Shown here piece after piece: positions 14,348 to 21,282 of a stretch of DNA of 64,000 bases (position 1 is the first letter of the stretch; each line of letters opens with the position of its first letter). The position numbers were made by a program, and so were the translations under genes. The DNA comes from Petrolisthes cinctipes (Eukaryota > Arthropoda > Malacostraca > Decapoda > Porcellanidae), in NCBI GenBank assembly GCA_033782935.1, contig JAWQEG010000003.1:1438501-1502500 (forward strand), in the 5' to 3' direction. The notes under the pieces were generated by a model. The model searched no databases, was not told the origin of the DNA, and worked only from the letters and a program-made list of their open reading frames with translations.

Positions 14348-15109
14348 TGTCGCGGAACACACGTCTGTCAACATCTACGCTCCTCGCTGCTACGCTATGG
14401 TATTGTGTCGCGTGTTCCTGCTAAGTTTTCTTTTGTGTTCTAGTGGCTAGCCTGCTTTGCAGATGTATCATGTGTGTTTTCTAGGAGGGTTTTTAGGTGT
14501 TTATGGGTTTTTTTTCTTCGTTAGGACTTAGTTCTTTCCTTAAGCGAAGGGGGCTTTTCAGCCCCTGTTTTCGGAGTTTTTCTCCGTCTGTCCCCTCTTT
14601 CACTGTCCCTCCTGCCACTAGTACATTCTTCGTGTGTATTTTATCGGGGTTTTCTGGGGTTTTTAGCGAGGTTAGTGGGCGCCACGTGGGACATCCCCAC
14701 CCCACGTGGTGACCACATGGGGTCTTTGCAGCCCTTCCCCTTGCCTTCCCCGATTATTATGTGTCCCCTCTCGGTAGGGGGGAGTGAGAATTGTGCCCTG
14801 GTTCTCTCTTCCTCTCCCGGGCGGGGGTTTTTTATTTTATTTTGGGGTTCTTCCATTATTTTCAGCCTGGAGTGTTTCTTCTCAGGCTATCGGGTCCCCT
14901 CCTACCCCTCCTTCTGGTTCATCTGTCCGGGGGGGCCCTTTTTTACCCGCTCCATGTGGCGGACGATTCTGGTTTTACGGGGTTTTTCCCTGGGCGGCTG
15001 CGCGAGTGTGGGGGATCGTGTTCTGGTCCCCAGGTTCAGCGGGCGTGTCCCGCGCTTCTTTCCTTCGGGGAGGATGGGTTTGTGTTCCAGTGTTTGCACG
15101 TGTTAACCC
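14348..15109 (+). other. 5' leader of the retrotransposon, no gene recognised
   Basis: T- and G-rich stretch between the left repeat and the Gag frame. It holds several short upstream ATGs and overlapping open frames with no recognisable domain. A plausible splice donor (GAG|GTTAGT, GT at 14671) and a strong-looking acceptor (pyrimidine run then CCCCCAG ending 15136) could define an intron of about 466 bp that joins a leader exon to Gag. This is inference from consensus only. Confidence 0.5.
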
Positions 15110-17406
15110 ATGTTTGTGTATTCTTTTCTCCCCCAGCCTACTCGTGCCCTTTGTGCTGCCTCAGGATGTACCGTGCGGGTCTCGCCTGACGGACACCTGC
15201 ACTGTTCTCCTCACGCACCCTGCTTCACTCCCTTGGGTTACGACCCTTTGGCGTGTGGTGTGTGCCGCCCCTGGGCTGAGTTGTGTCGGGTTACCTCCCC
15301 TTCTGCCCGCTCCAAGCTTCCTGCCCTTGCTTCTCTTCGTATGGCGTGGACGAGGGCTAGGAGAATGGCCTACAAACGAGACGGTTCTTCTTTGGCGTGG
15401 GTGGACCCGATTTTGGGAGCGGACCTGGGTTTATTCAGGACCTGTTACCCTTCTTCCTGTCTCTCGGAGTCTCAGGGGCTAGAACCTCCTGAGGCCCGAG
15501 AGATTGAGCCTGCTTCCCTAGGCGGTACTACGACTCCTTCTCGGGGCTTATCCCCCCGGGAAGCGAGCGAGTCTGTCGCGCTGGTTCTCCCGACTGCCTC
15601 ACCGGTACAAGGGCCCAGCAGGGAACCCCCAGCTTCGCCTCCTGCTAGAGCTGGCTCCTCAGGCCTCTCTAGAGGCCGCAAGCCTTCGGCTAAAAGGTCC
15701 CGCCACTCCAGGAAGTCCCGTGCTCGTCGCCGTTCTCCTTCCTCCTCTTCTTCGTCGTCCTCTTCCTCTTCTTCGTCGTCGGGGAGCTCTCCTTCGCCCG
15801 CCTGCAATTCCCGCAGGGGTAAGCGGGGGGGGGACAGCCCCTCATCGAGGAAGATAGTTAAGATCTTCCACACCCTTATTCCTCACGCTTTTCCTGGGGC
15901 TTCCGTCGCGCAGCCTCCGGCTGTCGCAACGGAACCCGCTCCTGTTCCCCCGCCTCCCGCTGCTGCTCCCGTCGAGGGCTCGAGTCCTCCCGGGGATGTG
16001 GGAGTCCTTTTCGTGCCTCCCGTTTCCCCAGGGCTCGAGTCTCCGTCGGGGGACGTAGCTGAGGAGTTGGTTACCTCCGCACCTCCGTCCCCGTCACCCC
16101 CTCCTTCGGGAGACGGATACCTTCCCTACTCTTGGTCTCTCCTCCCTCCTGCTTGGACCCACTCTTCGGAGGAGGGCAGACTGGTGGCCTGGTCTCCGGA
16201 CACAGCTCAACCAGACGTGTGGATCCGGAGGGATGACGTCGTGGTGAAGTGGGGGGCGGATGAGAAGGGCGAGGCTATTCCCTTCTACAAGGTCCGTCCT
16301 ATCTCAGCGCCCTTACCCACTTCAGCTAGGGTGTCCTCTGCGGCGACCCTGGACGCGATGGGTTTCCTGGTGGAGTACAGCCAGCTACACTTGTCCGGGG
16401 CTTGGAGGATTGACCGCTCCCACGGTAACACGGCTCTCCTCCTTTCCCCGGACGCGTACTTCCCGGGGGATAAGAGTGAAGGGGACCTGGATATTCCAGC
16501 CCTTCTCCTTAAGTCCCTGGACCACCAGAGGAACAACGCGCCCAGGAAGCCCCCTCCTCCGTCTTTCCCCGTCATCCTCCCTCATTCCCGGGCTCCCCCG
16601 GGCTTGAGGGAGTGCCTGTGGAAGACGGAGAAGGAGCCCCCGGTCCCCTATCAGCTGAAGGAGCCCGATGGTAAGTTGAGGCAGGCGGAGTCTGCTACCC
16701 GTCTGGAGCTGGCCCACACCATCTCCACGGGAGCAGCCGCCTCATTGATTAGGGACTGCCTCAACGCCCTAACCAACTCCTACCACGAGATGTCGGGTGT
16801 ACAGCTAGCGTGAGTACCTTACTCGTGTATCATGTTTTTAGGGATGCTGGGTAGAGGGTCTCCCTGTTACTCCCGGGTACTTATCCCCGGGTTCGCTCGG
16901 TTTTTTCCTTGTTTACCCCTTACAGTGACACCCTCTCTTCCATGGCCACCGTGATGGAGGGCGTGGCGGCAATGGCTACCCACTTCATGCGGGAGGAGGC
17001 GAAGGCGTTCGCCGAGGCGAGACTGGCAGCCCGCCAGGCGGCGGCTAAATCTGCGCCGGAGATGGCACAGAGGGGAGTGGTGCGAGCTGCCCCCTTGTCC
17101 CCCGCCCTCTTTGACCAACCGGCGACAGACACGATCTTCGCCTCCCTCCCAACGGTAATCAATTTACCAAAGCCTTCCACCTCCAAGCCACGTGCCCCAC
17201 AGCCAGCCAGACCAGCCTACCAGCCCCGGAGGCCCTCCCAGCCCTCCAGGCTACCGAGGCCCTCCTATCCCACTCCCCTGAGAGCACACAACAGGCCCTC
17301 CCAGAGGGGCCAGCAGCCCTTTCGAGGAAGGGGACAGGGCTCCAAGCCCTACTCGAAGCCCAAGTCCTCCTTCAACCACCCCGCCCAGAAGGACCGCGCC
17401 ACTTGA
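15110..17406 (+). CDS. Gag-like structural protein of the DIRS element, two exons
   Basis: Probable capsid and nucleic-acid-binding protein. Exon 1 is 15110-16809 and exon 2 is 16926-17406; splicing out 116 bp keeps the frame and gives about 726 residues ending at TGA 17404-17406. The N-terminus has a Cys/His cluster (CAASGC, DGHLHC, PHAPC, ACGVC) like the cysteine-rich N-termini of DIRS Gag proteins. Next comes a basic Arg/Ser region (KRSRHSRKSRARRRS) followed by an uninterrupted serine tract encoded near 15740-15780, then Pro-rich linkers and a more conserved-looking C-terminal half. Exon 2 ends in a Pro/Arg/Gln-rich tail (for example RGQQPFRGRGQG). The ATG at 15110 follows an in-frame stop (15104-15106), but a splice acceptor at 15136 could supply a different N-terminus. 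The last 125 bp overlap the RT frame. Assignment rests on position, composition and the Cys cluster. Confidence 0.75.
16810..16925 (+). other. Probable 116-bp spliceosomal intron in Gag
   Basis: Begins GTGAGTACC and ends in a pyrimidine-rich run (TTTTTTCCTTG, then CCCCTTACAG). Exon 1 ends with two bases of a codon and exon 2 supplies the third, so the frame-2 reading of exon 1 passes into the frame-1 reading of exon 2 without a stop. Unspliced, exon 1 stops at 16811-16813. A second donor-like site (GTAAGT at 16671) would not keep the frame with this acceptor. Introns have been reported in DIRS-like elements of animals. Confidence 0.72.
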
Positions 17407-19288
17407 GGGTCCCACTCTGGGCTGCCTCACAGGGTGGTCAGCAGCCTGGCCCACCCACGGCTGGGCAGCAAGGATAATTCGCCAGGGCCTGTCATGGCCC
17501 TGGATTACTGTTCCGCCACTACGTCTACCTCCTGCCTCAACCAAAGTGTCACTTTCGGTCGTCCCGCATGTGTTGGAAATGCGGGAAAAAGGGGTAGTGG
17601 AGCGGGCGACGGGAAGGGTCTTTCTTTCTCGTTTATTCACGGTCCCCAAAAAGGATCAGGGAAAAACGAGATTGGTGATGGGCCTGAGCAGGCTAAACAA
17701 ATTCGTGAAAACATTACAGTTCAGGATGGTTTCGGTTGCTCAGGTCCGCACAGTTCTGAGGAAGGGAGACTGGTTAGCATCCCTGGATCTCAAGGATGCT
17801 TACTGGCACGTCCCAATCCACCCCAGGTTTCGCCGCTTTCTGGCCTTCCAGGTGGGGACCGAGACGTTCCAGTTTACCAGGCTCCCTTTCGGTCTTTCTC
17901 TAGCTCCGCGAGTCTTCACAAAACTCGTGAGGGTGGTGGCATCCCGTCTGGCAGAGGCGGGTGTCCCCACCCTCATGTACCTGGACGATTGGTTGCTTCA
18001 CGCCCCTTCCAAGGAGCAGGTAGCAAACAACGTCCGGGTAGCGAGGGGAGTGCTAGAGGAAATGGGGTTTCTGTTGAACATCCCCAAGTCCTCTCTCACC
18101 CCCACTCGCAAGCTGTGTTGGCTAGGAATAGAGTGGGACTCTCTTTCGGCCACCCTCTCTCTCGCTCCAGACAACGCCCGCCGGACCCTCCGCCACGTCC
18201 GCCGGGCGCATTTTTCCCGTACTTTCTCTCGCCGCCAGTGGGAATCATTGCTCGGGTCCCTAAATTTCGCGGCCCCTGCAATGCCCCTGGGACGACTGAA
18301 ACACAGGAGGCTGACGCGGGAGGTAAACCTCCACCTGTCCCCCGCACACAGGGACCTTCCCAGGCAAGTGTCCCCCTCTCTCCACCGCCTCCTTCGCCCC
18401 TGGCTACGTCCCGGTGCCCTGCGTCAGCGGGTCCCCTGGGTGTTCCCTCCCCCGGGGATTACGGTGGCGACAGACGCATCGGACGTAGGCTGGGGATACC
18501 AGTCTTGCCTGGGACATCAACGGTGCGGGGGATGGAAGGAAGGGGAAAGGCTACTGCACATCAACGCCCGGGAGTTGATGGTAGCGAAGGAATGGCTCAA
18601 CAGACACCCTCAGTTTGCCAGGATAGGCGTCCGCTTCGATATGGACAACGTTGCGGCCGTGCAGTGCCTACAGAAACAGGGCACCGTACGGTCGGAAATT
18701 CTCCTGTCCCTGTCAGAACAGATTTTCGCAATAGCGGCCAAGAGGGACATTCACCTCTCGGCCCGCTACGTGCCAGGGCGGGAGAACGATTGGGCGGACG
18801 CCCTATCCAGGTTCAGGGGGACGTCAGTCGAGTGGCAACTGCGTCCCCTTGTGTTCGAGTCTCTCTGCCTTCGCTACGGGACACCGGAGGTGGACCTATT
18901 CGCCTCCCCATCCACGGCCCTACTCCCTCTGTTCCTGACTTTCTCATCCAGAACAGAGGCGGGAGGCCCGGACGCCTTCACGGAGGACTGGAACAGGTGG
19001 GGTCATCTCTACCTCTTCCCACCCCCAGCCACTTCAGTCCTCCTGAAGGCGATCCTCAAGCTGCGCACTTTCAGGGGGAGGGTTCTCCTCATAGCCCCCC
19101 GCTGGCCAGCACAGCCGTGGTTCGGAGAGTTGTCCCGGTGGTGCCCGCATCCCCTTCAGTTGGGATCGGCGTGCCTCTCCAGCACCCTGTCTGCACCACT
19201 CCAAGCGTCACTGAAACTACACGCTTGGAGTTTCTACGGGGAGTCCTCAGCAAAAGGTTCACTAAGGAGACAGTGGACAAGATGTTGA
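17282..19288 (+). CDS. Reverse transcriptase-RNase H-methyltransferase-like polyprotein
   Basis: Makes cDNA from the element RNA and removes the RNA strand. The frame is open from 17282, just after a stop at 17279-17281, to TGA 19286-19288 (668 codons). The first in-frame ATG after the Gag stop is at 17579, but DIRS-like sequence (GCLTGWSAAWPTHGW, IIRQGLSWPW) lies before it, so expression by +1 frameshift or splicing from Gag is more likely than that ATG. RT motifs: SLDLKDAYWHVPI near 17780, FTRLPFGLSLAP near 17873, and catalytic YLDD at 17978-17989. RNase H motifs: VATDASDVGWG near 18464, INARELMVAKEWL, DMDNVAAVQCL and GRENDWADALSRF near 18778. Downstream, VDLFAS, LYLFPPP and APRWPAQPWF match the Dam-like methyltransferase region typical of DIRS; here FPPP replaces the usual D/N-PP-Y/F motif. 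The start overlaps Gag and the end overlaps the recombinase frame. Identification is firm; the start is not. Confidence 0.92.
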   Translation, partial: EHTTGPPRGASSPFEEGDRAPSPTRSPSPPSTTPPRRTAPLEGPTLGCLTGWSAAWPTHGWAARIIRQGLSWPWITVPPLRLPPASTKVSLSVVPHVLEMREKGVVERATGRVFLSRLFTVPKKDQGKTRLVMGLSRLNKFVKTLQFRMVSVAQVRTVLRKGDWLASLDLKDAYWHVPIHPRFRRFLAFQVGTETFQFTRLPFGLSLAPRVFTKLVRVVASRLAEAGVPTLMYLDDWLLHAPSKEQVANNVRVARGVLEEMGFLLNIPKSSLTPTRKLCWLGIEWDSLSATLSLAPDNARRTLRHVRRAHFSRTFSRRQWESLLGSLNFAAPAMPLGRLKHRRLTREVNLHLSPAHRDLPRQVSPSLHRLLRPWLRPGALRQRVPWVFPPPGITVATDASDVGWGYQSCLGHQRCGGWKEGERLLHINARELMVAKEWLNRHPQFARIGVRFDMDNVAAVQCLQKQGTVRSEILLSLSEQIFAIAAKRDIHLSARYVPGRENDWADALSRFRGTSVEWQLRPLVFESLCLRYGTPEVDLFASPSTALLPLFLTFSSRTEAGGPDAFTEDWNRWGHLYLFPPPATSVLLKAILKLRTFRGRVLLIAPRWPAQPWFGELSRWCPHPLQLGSACLSSTLSAPLQASLKLHAWSFYGESSAKGSLRRQWTRC

Positions 19289-20268
19289 GGGCTCATCGTC
19301 AGTCTTCGGTGCGACAATACGAATCGTGCTGGAAAAGATTCCAGGACTTCTTGCGAAGACACCCCTCCAGGGTCATCTCGGAGGACACAGTCCTGGAATT
19401 CCTCACGTGGCTCGCCGATTCCACCAACAGGGCCCCGGCGACGGTGCTTGCGCATCACGCAGCCCTGTCTGATCCCCTCCTCCTGGGTTTTAACATTAAG
19501 GTTTCGGAGAGGCCTCTCTCTCTCCTGAGGATGGGGATTCGGGCGGGGACCGCACCTCACCGGGCCCAGGCACCCTCCTGGCCCCTTCATCGTGTCCTTT
19601 CCTACCTGACCTTCGAGGGGGTCCCTCTGGAGGTTTGTCACCTCCTCCAGAAAGCTCTCTTCCTGCTCGCCTTAGCTACAGGTTACAGGGCTTCTCAGTT
19701 GGCAGCCCTGACCCGTCACACAGCCTTTTCTTCAGTAACCCCTAACCTTACTTCCTTAACCATTTCCCCCTCCCCTGCTTTTCTAGCTAAGAACGAGCAG
19801 GCTGACGACAGAATTGGCCCTCTCGCAGTACCCTCGTTCCTGAGGGATGGAAATTTCCACCCCCTCTGCCCAGTCCACGCCTTTGTTGCATACGTGGAGG
19901 CGACGAGAGGGGCTTCTCCGGACCACCTCTTCTACAACTCTAGGTCCGGTAACCCTCTCTTCCCTAGGTCAATCGCTCGCCTTCTCTGCCGAGTGATAGA
20001 GAACGGGGATCCCGGACACGCCCCGAGGGCTCACAGCATTAGGGGCGTGGCCGCCTCCCTCGCCTTCCTCAGGACTCACTCGGTGGAGAGGGTCAGGGAT
20101 TTAGGGGGCTGGGCGTCCACTTCCTCCTTCAGGACGAGGTACCTGTTCCACTCGCTCTCCCCTACCCCCTGTGTGGCTATGGGTACTCCACCTCCTATTC
20201 CCCAGGGTCCCCGCGGGAGACACATGGGGGGGAGGGGCCGCCCGAAGAGAAAAGGTCGGGTGATTTAA
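17494..20268 (+). CDS. Tyrosine recombinase (integrase) of the DIRS element
   Basis: Inserts the circular cDNA by site-specific recombination. The recognisable enzyme is at about 19220-20145. A helical N-terminal DNA-binding domain (LSKRFTKETVDKMLRAHRQ, QYESCWKRFQDFLRR) is followed by the catalytic domain. The first catalytic Arg is in GYRASQL (19687-19689), the HxxR box is HSIR (20032-20043), a conserved Trp is in LGGWAS, and the nucleophile Tyr is in TRYL (20140-20142). All expected residues are present. A basic tail (RGRPKRKGR) may act as a nuclear localisation signal. The frame is open from 17407, directly after the Gag stop, and its first ATG is 17494; the first roughly 570 codons lie over the RT frame and are Pro/Gly/Ser/Arg-rich with no domain. 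The real protein probably starts near 19150-19220 through a spliced RNA (acceptor-like CCCCCAG or TTCAG sites occur near 19027-19037) or is a long overlapping product. Length and start are uncertain; function is firm. Confidence 0.88.
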   Translation: MALDYCSATTSTSCLNQSVTFGRPACVGNAGKRGSGAGDGKGLSFSFIHGPQKGSGKNEIGDGPEQAKQIRENITVQDGFGCSGPHSSEEGRLVSIPGSQGCLLARPNPPQVSPLSGLPGGDRDVPVYQAPFRSFSSSASLHKTREGGGIPSGRGGCPHPHVPGRLVASRPFQGAGSKQRPGSEGSARGNGVSVEHPQVLSHPHSQAVLARNRVGLSFGHPLSRSRQRPPDPPPRPPGAFFPYFLSPPVGIIARVPKFRGPCNAPGTTETQEADAGGKPPPVPRTQGPSQASVPLSPPPPSPLATSRCPASAGPLGVPSPGDYGGDRRIGRRLGIPVLPGTSTVRGMEGRGKATAHQRPGVDGSEGMAQQTPSVCQDRRPLRYGQRCGRAVPTETGHRTVGNSPVPVRTDFRNSGQEGHSPLGPLRARAGERLGGRPIQVQGDVSRVATASPCVRVSLPSLRDTGGGPIRLPIHGPTPSVPDFLIQNRGGRPGRLHGGLEQVGSSLPLPTPSHFSPPEGDPQAAHFQGEGSPHSPPLASTAVVRRVVPVVPASPSVGIGVPLQHPVCTTPSVTETTRLEFLRGVLSKRFTKETVDKMLRAHRQSSVRQYESCWKRFQDFLRRHPSRVISEDTVLEFLTWLADSTNRAPATVLAHHAALSDPLLLGFNIKVSERPLSLLRMGIRAGTAPHRAQAPSWPLHRVLSYLTFEGVPLEVCHLLQKALFLLALATGYRASQLAALTRHTAFSSVTPNLTSLTISPSPAFLAKNEQADDRIGPLAVPSFLRDGNFHPLCPVHAFVAYVEATRGASPDHLFYNSRSGNPLFPRSIARLLCRVIENGDPGHAPRAHSIRGVAASLAFLRTHSVERVRDLGGWASTSSFRTRYLFHSLSPTPCVAMGTPPPIPQGPRGRHMGGRGRPKRKGRVI

Positions 20269-20362
20269 GTCCCGTCACATCATCCCATACCTCATCCACA
20301 TCTTGTACAGCTTCATACTCATCCCCATTCTTCACGTGTACATATGGTGAAAGAGAGTCTAT

Positions 20363-20368
20363 AATAAA
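20363..20368 (+). promoter_or_regulatory. Candidate polyadenylation signal AATAAA
   Basis: Canonical hexamer in an AT-rich stretch just after the recombinase stop. Another AATAAA occurs in the right terminal extension at 21235-21240. Which is used cannot be told from sequence; a full-length template would need to reach the right end, so the 20363 site may end only subgenomic messages. Confidence 0.4.
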
Positions 20369-20539
20369 TTACATTGTTACGGAATTCTTGTGTATTCATT
20401 TTCCAAACAATTATTAACTACGATGAGTGACAGGAGATATTATTACACAGGATATCTGGATCCTAGTGTCCTCCTTCATCCCCTCGGGATCACATTACCT
20501 GAGCGAGGGCCATAGCCCTAACTCAGAAGACTTGAATAA

Positions 20540-20583
20540 GGGGGGGGGGGGGAATGGGGGGGGGGGAGGAAAAGGGGGGGGGG
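20540..20583 (+). other. G-tract cluster with G-quadruplex potential
   Basis: Runs of about 13, 11 and 10 G separated by AAT and by AGGAAAA. Such tracts can fold into G-quadruplexes in DNA or RNA and can slip during replication, so exact run lengths may also be assembly-sensitive. Confidence 0.7.
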
Positions 20584-20865
20584 AGTATCCATGGGAACCT
20601 CCCCCCTCCTCTCCTAGACCCGAACCCTCGAGTCTACCTATAAAGACTTTATGTGTAACAATTCTGGTCTATAACAGAATGGTCTACGGTTATATGGTAT
20701 AAGCTACTTCTCCCCCACCACGGCGTTTCACCTAGCCAGTGTCGGGAGGGGCGTTAGCTGCTGCCTCACTGGGCTCGGTTACCTTTCCTGCCCTCCGCTC
20801 TCAACCACTCTTAACTAGCACGTGATTGCCTCCACCTCACCTCCCACCTACCGCATCGCATGCTT

Positions 20866-20966
20866 AGCAACCAGCTGTACTGGTTTCACTATACCAATAA
20901 TAGTGCATTTGTCGCGGCTTCTAGCCGCTTAAATTGTATTTATTGGTTTGTGAAACCAGTACAGCT
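20866..20966 (+). repeat. Internal complementary region (ICR)
   Basis: Positions 20866-20896 are the reverse complement of the extreme left end (14131-14161, 31 bp). Positions 20902-20966 are the reverse complement of the extreme right end (21213-21277, 65 bp). The two parts are joined by ATAAT (20897-20901). The ICR therefore records the two element ends joined in a circle, as in DIRS-1, where it is thought to act as a splint for closing the cDNA. Confidence 0.93.
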
Positions 20967-21019
20967 TCTACTGTCCCACCCACCTCCCGATGCGGCAGGC
21001 ACTCACTTCTTTCTCATTG

Positions 21020-21228
21020 GAGTGGACGAGCGGTATTCAGCGGAGGAGGGGCTTAATACCTCACCTCACCACCACCAGGTGGCTCCACTATCAGTACAGC
21101 GCCAGATTTGAATTTTATTTACTTCTGATGAACGTCACGGAATTGACCCTTCCAACCCAGATTATGCCTACACGGGGCCTGGGCTTGTGAAGGGGCCTAT
21201 TCTATAGCAACCAGCTGTACTGGTTTCA
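21020..21228 (-). repeat. Right inverted terminal repeat (209 bp)
   Basis: Reverse complement of 14139-14347. It begins GAGTGGACGAGCGG and ends CTGTACTGGTTTCA. Forty-nine further bases (21229-21277) form a right-end extension that has no partner at the left end but is represented in the ICR. Confidence 0.93.
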
Positions 21229-21250
21229 CAAACCAATAAATACAATTTAA

Positions 21251-21265
21251 GCGGCTAGAAGCCGC
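21251..21265 (+). other. Perfect short hairpin in the right-end extension
   Basis: GCGGCT-AGA-AGCCGC: a 6-bp stem with a 3-base loop, 12 bp from the element end, repeated in inverse orientation in the ICR at 20914-20928. It could be a recombinase arm site or an RNA structure; neither is shown. Confidence 0.65.
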
Positions 21266-21277
21266 GACAAATGCACT

Positions 21278-21282
21278 AATAT
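21278..21282. other. AATAT at the right insertion junction
   Basis: Second copy of the 5-bp junction sequence, followed by satellite AGACCC exactly as in the empty paralogue at 7810-7820. Confidence 0.75.

Larger units (their letters stand above)
20269..20865 (+). other. 3' non-coding region of the element
   Basis: Between the recombinase stop and the internal complementary region. It contains AATAAA at 20363-20368, a possible polyadenylation signal about 95 bp after the stop, and a long interrupted G run at 20540-20583. Open frames here are low complexity and show no domain. Confidence 0.7.
14131..21277 (+). mobile_element. Complete DIRS-type tyrosine-recombinase retrotransposon (7147 bp)
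   Basis: GC-rich insertion in the AT-rich satellite. It has inverted terminal repeats (14139-14347 and 21020-21228), an internal complementary region (20866-20966), and Gag, RT-RNase H-methyltransferase-like and tyrosine recombinase frames in that order on the plus strand. This combination is diagnostic of the DIRS order: there is no LTR, no integrase and no protease seen. Known DIRS elements copy through a circular intermediate closed with the internal complementary region, and a tyrosine recombinase inserts the circle. All three coding frames are open and the repeats differ at one position of 209 by eye, so the copy is likely young. The insertion falls inside copy 2 of the 6.47-kb HOR while copy 1 is empty, so it came after that duplication. 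Confidence 0.95.

Noticed and set aside
14784..15482. Open frame of 232 codons overlapping the 5' leader and the start of Gag
   Set aside because: Low-complexity Pro/Leu/Ser/Trp composition in a frame that overlaps the better Gag frame; no recognisable domain.
15472..15873. Minus-strand Glu/Asp-rich frame
   Set aside because: It is the antisense of the serine tract of Gag.
16671..16676. Second splice-donor-like GTAAGT within Gag exon 1
   Set aside because: Joining it to the acceptor at 16925 breaks the reading frame of exon 2, and the coding frame continues normally through it.
20427..20702. 91-codon frame in the 3' region
   Set aside because: Gly-rich translation of the G run; no domain.
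14131..21277. LTR retrotransposon or endogenous retrovirus
   Set aside because: Terminal repeats are inverted, there is no integrase or protease domain, and a tyrosine recombinase with R-HxxR-Y is present.
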